NCBI RefSeq assembly: GCF_901709675.1
Contig: NC_051100.1
Span: 10,138,786-10,202,785 of the forward strand
Direction: 5' to 3'
Origin: Syngnathus acus
Taxonomy: Eukaryota; Chordata; Actinopteri; Syngnathiformes; Syngnathidae
DNA: 64,000 bases
In this document: positions 53,401 through 64,000 of the stretch, in pieces
How the letters are laid out: every line of letters starts with the position of its first letter
How positions within the stretch are numbered: position 1 is the first letter of the stretch
The notes under the pieces: generated by a model
What the model was told of the DNA's origin: nothing
What the model saw: only the letters and a program-made list of their open reading frames with translations
Databases searched by the model: none
Translations under genes and position numbers: made by a program

Positions 53401-53739
53401 ATAAAATCATGTCTTAGTTTTAACACTTTTTGGCAATTATTTGCCCCGAATACAATTGCATAAGCATCAATTACTGGCGGATTTTTGCTATCCAAGTTGG
53501 TGGGCCTGGTTCATATCACCTGTGAGTAGCGGGTATCAACTGACATATTATTCAATCAATGTGTTTTTAACATTTAAATAACCAGATAAGGCAATTTATC
53601 CAAATTAAAAAAGTAAAATACAAGTAAGCAGTACAAATACAGAAACAACAAACTGTACATGAGTCTTAATGCAACACATTATAGCTTATGGTGAGATATT
53701 TTTCCATTATGATCATTAAGATTATTATTACCACCATTT

Positions 53740-54450
53740 TCGTGGCCCCTCTGGCGCGCCCTTGCCTGTCCTCGAACATCTGGCGCAGGTCCCAGGTGAG
53801 GTTACCTTCCCGCAGGGGCGGTGTCTGACTCCTACTGCTCCTCTTGCTCGCCTAGTGGCGGGCGGGGGCTTGGCGGTGACTGGGTGCTTTATTGTCCCTA
53901 TGTCTTTTTCCTGGGAGCCGGTCAGTCGATGCGGTTGGCATACTGCAGTGGGTGCAGGTGGTGCAAGAGGTCTTGGAACCCAGGGTGGGCATCCTTCTCC
54001 CTTATTGTGCCTGCATTGCAACTCCAAACACTTCGAATGTTTATTCATTGGTATGTCTCTGTAATTGTTAGTTCCTTGATTTGTGCCCACTCCCTAAGTG
54101 CTATATAAAACCTTTATGATTGTATTTACTTTCTGGACTGTGCTCGCATTTGAACTCTGTTGCCATAGTTATTTAGGTACTACATGGTCACTTCCTCCAT
54201 ATATTATCTGTAGCACTGGCTGACTATCTAACCCTGTTCTGCACTCTCCTCTTTGTTACTTGTTCTACAACTGCCCCACATGGTGTAGCGCGATCTTTCT
54301 AAGTCAATCAAACTTGACCCTTTCATAGCTCTCTTGTGGTTTTTGTAGTTTTTCCTCTGTTCTCTTATTTTTTTCTATCCGTCCCCTTTTCAACCCTTGT
54401 TCTGTCTGACTGCATTTTCCAATAAACATCCATCACAATGTTAATAACCA
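53740..54450 (+). mobile_element. possible retroelement 3' remnant, GC-rich
   Basis: A sharply GC-rich block (53740-54000) in AT-rich surroundings is followed by a T-rich tail ending in AATAAA at about 54420, the layout of a non-LTR retroelement 3' region. No reverse-transcriptase motif could be seen, and the family was not identified. Short open frames here are not convincing. Confidence 0.3.
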
Positions 54451-54469
54451 CAGAGGGATATCAAACACT

Positions 54470-57400
54470 CACAGGAAATAGTGTTTCAGCAAAAAAAGGG
54501 AGAAGATCCTCCATTCTGCATAATCCAGCAGCTACAACAGGTTTCAAAAATTACCTTGGAAACAGATAATTTCCCTTTTCAACGTTTCCAATTGCACAAA
54601 GTCCTTAACCCTTCAGTCAATTACATTTTATAATGTGAAAGTGCAAACTTAAAGTACATCAGACCAAACCATTCTGCAATCTTCCTGGTACGTGGCCTAC
54701 CAAAGTCGATAAAATAAAAAACGCCGCCGCACTGACTTGCTTTGCCAACCGACATCATTAAGCAGAAAAAGATGCAAGCAACTTTGAGGATGTAAGTGCT
54801 TTCATACAAGAAAAAATGACCAAAAAAAGAAAATATAATTGTGAGATTTCAAAAAGCCTTGAACATTTTACTTGTAATTCCAGTAAATGTTGTGAGGGAA
54901 CTGGCAGGTTCAGCGATCAACAGCCAACACTATAATCAGGGTTTGTTACTTGTAACAGTCCTGTGAAAGTAACAGATGCATAATGCAACACTTATGTTAC
55001 ATGTGTTAATGTGCCTTGTGTCATGTCAAGATATGTTTGGTGCTCCACTGGAGGAATGAAATCAATCCACATAGACTCAAAAAGCGAGCAGTGTGATTAA
55101 AATCATTATAGCAGCTTGAAAAGAAAGATTTACCATATCATTACTAATCCAAAGAGTCTCTTCAAAAAGATATTTGTTTGGTGGGCAATTTGAATACCTT
55201 TACGCCTTGAGAGTCAAAAGCGGGGGGGGGGGGATTTAATGCTAAAAAAAAAATGCAAACCATCCAGCATTCTAGATAGAAACTCTTTCCCTTCTTCATG
55301 AATTTTAAATGTTAAAAATAACTTTCTTTCAGTCACATTTCACTGGCAAAAATCGATTCCGACTTTGAGACTTCACAGATTTTCAGATTTTTTTTTTTTT
55401 TTTTCAGAAATACTTGAGATATCCACAACTCAAGTTTCCCCAGGCCATTTTTCTCCTTCTTGACTCGTATATGGTGTTTTTTGTTGAATCATCTTGCTTG
55501 AAGGGAAATAATGTTTCCTCTCAGCCATTTGGCAAATTCCCCAGCTTTTACGTTTTCGACGACCAAGGTGGTGAAAAGTCCAACTGGAAAACACTATTCT
55601 CTGCCATTATCTTACCATTACTATTATTATTATCTTCGTTTGTCATGACTTCAATGGATAATCACGTAAAGGACTATTTATTGGTCTTGAGTCTCCCTCC
55701 AGTCTCGATTCATTGCTCCTTCCCAAATTGACCACTCACCAATGTAAACAAGCATCCTCATGTTACTTGTATAGATATGCAGTTTAATGCCTCAAACTTT
55801 GCTCTCATAAAGAGCTCTTGGTGGACTCTAAAATATGAACGACACCTCTCTGTTCTTCTACTCGTCCATTAAACTATCTTCAGAGACATTTTACCAGCAC
55901 TACTTTTCCATCTGTTCAGTCTCTCAGTGTCGGTTGCAGGAAGGAACACCGCTATAAGTGGTCCTTGTAATATAATAACATTGAAGTTTGCACAATCAAT
56001 TATTAATTCAAACGTTTCCCATGACAAGTTGAGCTAAAAATCACACAGTCTTGCTTGAGATCATTTAAATAAATCAGGAGCGGCAAGTTTTAAGCCTTGT
56101 TAAAATGTAGTACTGCATGTTAGATGTTAGTCATTTTACAAGACTACTTTATTATCCTTCTCTGGTTAAGCCTGGCTTTAACAAGTGAAATAATTATATA
56201 ATGCTCGGAGTCCCATAGCTGCTGTCACTGTTCACTGACTACAAATGTGGTTTAAGGCAGCTTAAATCGGCTGGGGGGGGGAAAGGTTTGCAAGGGACAT
56301 GAGGGAAGACGCGGCATTGTATGTGAGTTTATTGGCCATTCATTATTCCCAATTCTGGTTACCTGGATAGTTTGTGTCCACATGAGCACAATCTCTAATC
56401 TCATTTAGAAAGGTGAACAGTTTATCACAAACTCATGCATAAGCAATTAGATGAAACATAATGACTTAAACATCAGCAGGTCTGCTCAAGGGTAATTAAT
56501 CAAGTCGTTTCAATGCACGGGAGTTGCATTTTAAGTTGTAAGTAAAAAATGTTCCAGTTAAAGGTGCAATAAAGAAACAGTGAAAAGGCATTCAGTGCAA
56601 AAGCACAGTGTGTGTTCTCCACCTTCAGGGTGTGCAGTCTCAGGCTCTTTGACTGCAGCGCTTATTTTGGTACAAACATGTCAGCCAGCGCTGAATCAAT
56701 TTCTCCAGCGGCGGCTCAGGTCCGTTTACATTTTTCAATTCATTTATAGTCATTATCTGGAAATAGCCCGAGGCACAAGCAATCTTAGCATCTTTATTAT
56801 TGAGCCCTCAAAATCATTTCTTGTCATGCCGTTTTGGTTTTACATTGATGTCATCGGCACTCGGGAGAATAGTTTCCACTAATGGCTTGTCGGGATGGTT
56901 GATGGTTATTTTGACAGTTGTGGTCATTATGAAAAGTTTTTTTCAAATTATTTTTTAACTAAAAATTGTGTTGGGGTGCATGCCAGCTGCAAAACAAATG
57001 ATTAGATACAGCAATGCAATGTAGTCAGTTTGGACCAATAAAATTCTCCCAAATTTAAGAAAAATCAAATGAGGTTACAGAGTGAACAGATGGGAGGCAT
57101 TATCAATATTTTTGTTAAACATTACGGTATCGTACAAAGTGCAAAGGGTCCTCCGTTTGCAACGGAGTATGCTTGCTAGCCTCTATCTCACTGAGCTGCG
57201 AAGGTTGGCCAGGGTCAAAAACGTTCACCGGAAATTCGCCAAAAGGGTTAATGGCCGGGTTTTTCTTGTTGCAAAGAAATGTTGAACATGTTCTACATTT
57301 CTTTGTGAAAAGAAGAAAAACTGTCTGCAACGATTTGCAACTGTTTGCAACCTTTTGGGAACCCTGACAAAAAAACATGACACTCGCAGCTCAGAGAAAT

Positions 57401-58405
57401 ACAGCTTTAGGTATGGCGTTGAGGTAACCCAAATTTGTGCGTCAAAACACTACATATATTGCTAACTTCATAAATCAATTAAAAAAAATAAAAATAAATA
57501 TGGATAATTTTGTACAAAAAAACTCCCAGGCCATAAAACAATGTAATAGAAAACAAACACAAAAAGCACCCAGTAAGTATTTTTATAAGTAAGTCTCATG
57601 CTACATACTGTTTGCAACGTCAAAATATAAGCCAAGGGACCCCTATGTTATGCAAATATCTACCCAAGAGGCATTGAGACAACATCAGAGCAATCTGGAT
57701 GGATGCTTGGCATGCTTAGCTTCAATGCCACATCAATGCATTTCTATCTCTCAGGGGCTTGAAGCTGTAGTGGTGCTCAGCCCCAGATGGGCATAGTAAT
57801 AATAATAATGCACAATACAATAGGTGTTCTTTCAAAGAAAAGTAACATAGAATGTTGGTTCATTCAGTTATCCATCTGCTTTTCATTAGGGTGACCTGCA
57901 AAATTGACCAAAGAAGAGACCTAAACATGAACCGGAATATTACTAAACACATCAGCTGATTCATTCTGTGGACATAAAGGGAAAGACTGCCTCACACTTG
58001 TATTCCCAAGGAGTCCTTAGCATAAGTCCTCCCAGAGATGAAAGCAACTGATATAGGTTTTACATTTGATCCAGCATGCACCATGTGAGAATGCTTGATA
58101 GGACGGCACTTCTTCTTGCCTGTAGCGCAATCGCTATTTGTTGTAATTTGCATATCATTGTTAAATGAAGTTGGAATGATATGCAATTCCCGCTACAGAG
58201 TGAAAATGCTACATTTTGATTGACACCATCAGACTTCTATTCATTTGTTAACCTGGTGATCTCTTAATCACTGGATTGGATTATTTGATTTTTGTTATCG
58301 TCATTTTATTATTTATCAAAGCGTGTTTATTTGTACTTCTGACGCGTGTATGTGCAAAACAAATTCTGGTTTTATCCAACCTCCAATTAACCATGTATAG
58401 TAGCA
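54470..58405. other. intergenic, no gene recognised
   Basis: It has homopolymers (G12 at 55222-55233, a long T run at about 55389-55404) and a 10-base tandem motif at 57321-57350 (units ending TTGCAA or CTGCAA). A stretch around 56380-56540 has several TAATTA-like motifs. No gene supported. Confidence 0.55.
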
Positions 58406-58407
58406 GC

Positions 58408-58487
58408 AATCCATCCATTCGTCCGCCTGTCCGTCCATCCATCCATCCATCCATCCAAGCGGAATTGAACCCACACCCTCCGAACTG
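58408..58487 (-). mobile_element. SINE with large internal deletion
   Basis: The CATCC tail is joined directly to GCGGAATTGAACCCACACCC, the tRNA-like head box. The whole body between tail and head is missing. Confidence 0.65.
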
Positions 58488-58777
58488 TGTCCCTTTAATG
58501 AAATTCAAAATCATGGCAAAAAGGTTGTAGCTGATCTCTGAGACCGACAGTAAGGTACTTGTCCAAGAAACAAAAGAATAATATTGTTAGGAACAGTTAT
58601 TGCAGGTGTTACCCAAAAAAAAGAAAAAGAATATATAGAGCTCGATGCCAAAAAAACGTGACTTGGCCCACAGATAAGAATTATATTAATTGGAGGACGA
58701 CAAGTAGGTCGGTCCATACGTAGGTAGTGCTCGGCCTTTGGTAGCGCACTGTGAATAAAAGTCATAAACGAAGACTA

Positions 58778-59134
58778 CCGTATTTTCCACACTATAAGGC
58801 GCACTTAAAAACCTCGGATTTTCTCAAAAGCCGACAGTGCGCCTTATAATCCGGTGCGCCTTATATATGGACCAATATGTATTCATGGATGAGGACTCAC
58901 TTATTAAAGTAAGCTTTAAGTGTTTATTTTGTGTGTTGTTGATATATTGTTATTGTTTTCACTATTTCGAGTGTTACTATATTGTGATTGCATTAACGTT
59001 TGAGCAACGTTGAGTTATTTATTCTATGCGCCTTATAATCCGGTGCACCTTATATATGGACAAAGTTCTGAAATGGGCCATTCATTGAAGGTGGGCCTTA
59101 TAATCCGGTGCACCTTATAGTGAGGAAAATACGG
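58778..59134 (+). mobile_element. PAL element (type B)
   Basis: A 357-base copy sharing the type B core with 30118-30502 (TATTCATGGATGAGGACTCA, AACGTTTGAGCAACGTTG). One of the two AACGTTTGAG motifs has been lost. TA flanks the left end; the right flank is CG, so the duplication is not intact. Confidence 0.92.
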
Positions 59135-61705
59135 CGCATAAATTTGAGTTGACTCATGTACTTGTGGCAAAGTTATAATTGAAAGAATAAAAGTTTTTGT
59201 GTCTCGTTTGACTTTTTTTTCAGCTTTCTTCACACTTCGACCAGATAATTGCTTGGACTGTCTCTTCGCAGAGACTGGCAATGGCCACTGTCACACTCTG
59301 TTAACAGGATCATGTAATGCCTGTGTGTGAGCTTATTGCGATACCCGTCAGTTTGGACAGAATCATTTCCTGAACAGCAGATGGGCTGTAAATGTGTAGA
59401 AACTGATTTGATGGTCCTGGTTATTAGTTCACACAGGACCGCAATTGTTTGCCGTTTTTCTGAACATGATTAGAAAATCAGGACTGAAAGAGCAAACATT
59501 TGTTCAGATTGTGTCGCTTTGATGACACAAGAATGCCCGACAAAAGACTCGCTGCTGTATACGATTGCTTTTCTGTTGCATGTGCCTCTGACACATGACT
59601 ACAGAGTCTTTCCACAATGCCAGGCTGATGTGCCAAGTCTTTCAGCCGCCGCCTAAGGCTGGTGTTTTTGCAGGTTTCTTCATCTGTACTCAAGCCAGAT
59701 CCTCTTTTCTCCCCCTGCAGTTCTGTCTTCTGCAATCCATCTATGCTTTATGCCCTGGACTCCATTTCCTGATACTTACTCTGCTCTTACCCAACCTCAC
59801 TCTCTTAACCTGCCTTGATTTACGTATTTTCCCACTCTTTAACTCCAGGTGCTGCATTTGGCTTATTTCCATTTTAAAATGAAATTTGGTGTTTGGGTTG
59901 TGAGGTTCTTACAAAAATACAGAGCTAAGATAAACTGAAAATAATAAATTCAGATAAACTTCATATTATTCAAATCATCCAACAAAAGGATAGCATATAG
60001 GACACATTGTAACTGTGAATTAATATACAAGTGACTTGTACGATCAATGTTTTTACTATTTTAATAATCATGTGCTGTAATATTTTTTCACCCAGTGTTT
60101 GTGTGTGCGTGCACGCGCGCATGTGAATCCGGAAAGCTTGTTATAACTTGCGACTGGTTTATGTACACTGCATCACTTATCGTGTTCAGGGTCACAGAAT
60201 TTAGCTAACACAAGGTGGACGGGATGATCAATTACTGAGCAATTGCGAATTCTGTGGCAATTGACCCCACATATCCAACATGATCCCATACCCCAAATCA
60301 TTTCTGTATCTGATTCTTTTGGTGGACTTGTTTGTGCTCCCTGTTTATGTGCTAATAACGTTCCCAACAGCAGATAGTCCTACATCAAGTCTTTTACACA
60401 GCAGTGAAGAAAATATAAATGTTTGTTGCTTTTAGTCGAGTTATTGCAGAACCACCACAGAGCGGAGTGACTGCTGCCAACAGAGTTTATCCAAAGTCTA
60501 TGTCCGCATGAATTCAAATTCATTATTAGCACATAAAAGAATCCCTCTTGCAGTTCTGCCTCCCTAATTCTTTTTCTACTTGCTACTGAATAACGGGATT
60601 AAACAAATATTAGAAGCGAAAGCGTGGAGTTTGTCGGACCCGCTGGCCAACCATTTTCTTGATCATATCAGCCAATTGACATTCCATATCCCGAAAACTC
60701 AGTAAGTCAGATCACTTGTATCTCATAGCACCACTGTACTATAATGAGGTTATTTGATTCCCTATTCCCTTGTGTTTCTACTTACAAAGGCTTCCTAGAT
60801 CAAATATATCTCTTAAACATCAATATTGCTGTGTTTTCTTAGCCAATATCATTTGTCCTGGGTTTTTAAAAAAAAAAAAAAAAAATCGTGTGAGCAAGCA
60901 GAATATCTGTCTGATTTCCAAACTATTATTAGCAGACGTGATGACCCGAAACTGATATGTTTACAAGAATGGTTCCCGGGACAAATTGTGCAGCATAACC
61001 AGAAACCTGTTGCAGTAAACTTTGCACAAAGGCCCTGTTTAGCACAGGACGGAGATTAGCATATTTTCATTTGAGAAAGACTCGCTGGTTGAGTCTATAA
61101 TCCCTGAGCACGAGTCTTCTTGAATAAACTCCGAATGCACATCCATGACCCAACCCACTCCCGTTGGAATAGGCTGTTTAAATTCTAAGCCTCTTTCATG
61201 TTCTTCCATATCCACCTGCCATAAACAGGCCATTGCCTCTATCTTGCTCGCCACTGTATGTTGCAGCATTTGCCCGATTACTCACAGCACGGTCGTTTCA
61301 TTTCAGCTAATCTCGGTACCCGTGATCATCCACCTGTCCTTCCTTTCATGTGTGGTTATTTATATAGACGCTTACTCAAAGAAATAAGCAAAGCTTGCTT
61401 ACAGTTGAAGGAATTTGACTCTTACCGAGGGTGATATGGTCCAACATTTGAACAACAAAATAGGGTAATGTTAACTGGATGAGATAAAGTAGATGGACAT
61501 CAGCTGATCTACTGTATCTGGACTTCAGATACCTATTATTGTATCGTAAATTTATTTTTTGTGTATGAAGACACACTCACAAATATATCACTTCTGATAA
61601 GCAAAAGGGAAAATGACCACGCCAACTGAAAATAAGTAAGAAAGTTGTCGCTGAAAGTTGCTTCATCAATAACATTTTATTTTTTTCAACACATAATTAA
61701 GCCTT
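59135..61705. other. intergenic, no gene recognised
   Basis: It contains a 25-base alternating purine-pyrimidine run (60101-60125) and an A run at about 60868-60885. No coding region supported. Confidence 0.55.
60101..60125. repeat. alternating purine-pyrimidine tract
   Basis: Twenty-five bases of strictly alternating G/T, G/C and A/C steps, including CACGCGCGC. Such tracts can adopt Z-DNA under torsional stress. Confidence 0.8.
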
Positions 61706-61742
61706 ACTGTGATTGGCTGGCAGACTGTCAGGGTGCACTCCA
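61706..61742 (+). mobile_element. SINE core shard
   Basis: CTGTGATTGGCTGGCAGACT followed by GTCAGGGTGCACTCC matches the conserved SINE core. No head or tail is recognisable nearby. Confidence 0.5.
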
Positions 61743-62069
61743 TTTCTTGTCAAGTCAGTCGGAAAAAGACTCCATCTTTCATGTGGCTTTAATTTGGGTC
61801 AGCACTCTACAGATTGATATGGCTTTATATTGTATTTTCTTATTGTAATTTTTCTGTTCCGTTTGGCTTGTTCTTTTCAATCCAAATCTCTCTCTGCATT
61901 CTCTTTTCTTACCAAATACCCCCATGTCCTTCCTCACTACATTCATCAACCTTCTCTTTGGTCTTGCTCTTGCTATCTGTCTTGGCAGCAACATACTTAT
62001 TATCCTTCTACCACACTCTCTCCCCTCTGGATGTGTCCAAGACAAGTTGACTCTCTTTAACTCCCCCCC

Positions 62070-62690
62070 CCCCAAATTATCGAACGTTGCCTGTCTCTCT
62101 GATGAGCTCGTTTTTAATCCGATCCATCTTGGTCACTCCTAAAGACAAATCTCATCTGCCTTCTTCTTCAGTGCCACTGTCTCCAATGCACACATCACCA
62201 TTTTCTTATACCACTTCATCCTAGCAGACTTTCACATAAGACCACTGACACATTCACATATGACCGCTGACATTTTCCTCCACTCGTTCCAACGTGCTTG
62301 TTTCAGTTTCTTATATATCACTATTGCAAAGAGGAAGGGGCTTAGAGTTGATCTCTGCTGCGGTCCCACCTCCACTTGAAACTCATCTGTCATACCTACA
62401 GCACACCTCAACACTCTTCAGCTATTCTCATGCAGGTCATATACGATGCCAACATACTTCTCTATAGTCTTTCATAAAGTACTACGGTTCCTCTCTGGGT
62501 ACTCTCTCATGGACCTTTTCAACACTTAGAAATGCACAATGCCTTCTGACCTCTGCAATTCTCCATCGACAGCCTCAAGGCAAATATTGCATCCTTAGCC
62601 ATCTTCCTTGGCCTGAAACCTTAGTGTTGGTCATGAATTCTCACTTCTGCCCCAAATCCAGCTTCCACTACTTTTTTATTTTCTTGTTGT
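62070..62690 (-). pseudogene. RTE-type LINE reverse-transcriptase remnant
   Basis: On the minus strand, pieces of the RTE reverse transcriptase appear in order: VEAGFG, GFRPRKMAKDAIFALRLSME, then VGMTDEFQVEVG and LSPFLFAIV (from the frame 62232-62414). These match the GFRPGRGTTDA and VGLHQGSALSPFLFA motifs of fish RTE elements. Stops, frame changes and internal deletions break the frame, and the catalytic YADD/FADD motif is not present. The left part (about 62070-62230) resembles the sequence downstream of the polymerase in the same family. It is inactive. Confidence 0.82.
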
Positions 62691-63335
62691 AATCATTTCC
62701 ACTTAATCACAGCTTGTTTTATTTCTGATCCACTTTCTAGGTGGAAAAAAAAAAACATAGACCTATTCCTATTGCCTGCAACGGTTTTCCTATTTTTTTT
62801 TCAATACAACACTGAGTTGTTGTGTTAAGCTCCACACAGTTTGACATGCCTTTAATATATTGTCAGTCGCACAAACAAGATCCATTCAGATCAAGAGTAA
62901 CATTTCTATTATCTGTTGACGCACTCCCCTGTCATGTTTTTGATTGTGTGCACGATGTTCAGAGACTGAAGTGCTAAATAAATAAAGAATAAAAAAATAA
63001 ATTAACTCACAATGATGAAAGATGATCAGTCAGTCTTACGCCTACTTTGTAACACACTTGTCCTGGGTTTTATTTTTGCACTCAAGAGCTCCTATCACAC
63101 CCACGCTAATGTTAAATTTGCTGTCTATTTGGTTCATGTTACATCATTTCCATATCTTCACATCTTTTAGAGAAGAGCACACCTATTTCTTCCACTTAAA
63201 TCAAACATTCATCCCTCGTCTGCACTGTTGTCTTGGAGACTGTCTTTCTCATCTGATCCTTACCACCTGCAGCGATTTGGTCTAACATTTTTCACTTGCC
63301 CCCTAATCAAATGTGTGAAACTAGATAAATGTTGT

Positions 63336-63388
<53 letters not shown>

Positions 63389-64000
63389 TCACTCATCCAT
63401 CCACAATCCAAAAATATGTGAATGTGAGCGGTGTGTCAGTCCTTTGATCGACATCAGTCCACAGTGTAACCCAACTCTCACATTGTCAGCTCCATCTTCT
63501 CCGTGATTCGTAACCAGCCCAGAATCCAGTAGCCTCAATTTAATCCACTTGATTTAATTTAGGCTGTGCATGGTGGCAGTCGTCTCCAAAACGCTCTGAA
63601 CTATAATTCACAGGGACAATCCTGCCCTGCCCTTTATATGTCAACCGTATTGGGAGAAAATAAGTCTTAAGACTCAGCAATCACTCCCCTGATAAATGTC
63701 AGTCTTCTAAAACTTTAAATAGACCATTTCCACACAATCTACTTAGACGGATTGATCTGAAATAGGTCTCAACAGGCACCGTACTTTCTTTCCTATTCAG
63801 ACCTTTCATGTGACATACCCACCTAAATATTTTAGAGCTGTGGGCGCACCAGGCAGACACTAAATCGATGATTTATTATCCTGGAGACAGTAATCCCAAA
63901 GATACAAAAAAAATATGGAATTCTACCACCTCCACTCCCCAAAAAAAAAGTTGTTGACTGATGAAGTTGATGACTCGTTTATTCTCCTTTAACAATCTGA
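62691..64000. other. intergenic to window end
   Basis: Apart from a TCTG microsatellite there is no feature I could support. Short open frames show no domain. Confidence 0.6.
63336..63386 (+). repeat. (TCTG)n microsatellite
   Basis: About 12-13 perfect TCTG units followed by CTATTC. A simple repeat with no visible function. Confidence 0.95.

Overview
The window looks like nuclear DNA from a ray-finned (teleost) fish. It is AT-rich, gene-poor, and carries typical fish repeats: tRNA-headed SINEs with GGAT tails, short TA-flanked DNA transposons, a Tc1 remnant, an RTE-type LINE remnant and a sushi-like Ty3/gypsy element. The SINE variants remind me of pipefish and seahorses (Syngnathidae), but this is an impression from memory and not a demonstrated assignment.

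Only one host protein-coding gene could be supported: a complete intronless coding region on the minus strand at 41704-42654 for a multi-pass membrane protein of the TMEM121 family. A CT/GA-rich, CpG-containing stretch upstream of it (about 43560-44060) is the best guess for its promoter or 5' exon. Everything else is intergenic DNA, mobile elements, simple repeats, and a few stretches that look like possible conserved regulatory DNA but cannot be proved so from one sequence.

Layout. 1-288: right-hand part of a short palindromic DNA transposon (called PAL here). 289-7956: AT-rich intergenic DNA. 7957-9050: a 106-unit CT microsatellite, an AT microsatellite and a PAL element, with a full-length SINE nested inside the PAL. 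9051-34442: intergenic DNA with three further PAL copies (14822, 20998, 30118), a different palindromic element (16072-16258) and SINE pieces. 34443-37076: a complete, very young LTR element with two 456-bp LTRs that read as identical, a 5-bp target duplication, a gag region with a CCHC zinc knuckle, and no pol. Its leader can pair with its own predicted transcript start, which suggests self-priming as in Tf1 and sushi elements. 37077-41148: intergenic DNA with a hAT-type miniature element (40431-40798). 41149-44060: the TMEM121 locus. 44061-52246: intergenic DNA with a SINE at 47089-47400. 52247-64000: a tandem duplication, a Tc1 transposase remnant, a GC-rich remnant, another PAL copy (58778-59134), an RTE reverse-transcriptase remnant (about 62070-62690) and simple repeats.

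There is no operon or pathway logic here. The interest lies in the non-autonomous elements that depend on proteins supplied elsewhere: PAL, the hAT miniature, the SINEs and the gag-only LTR element.
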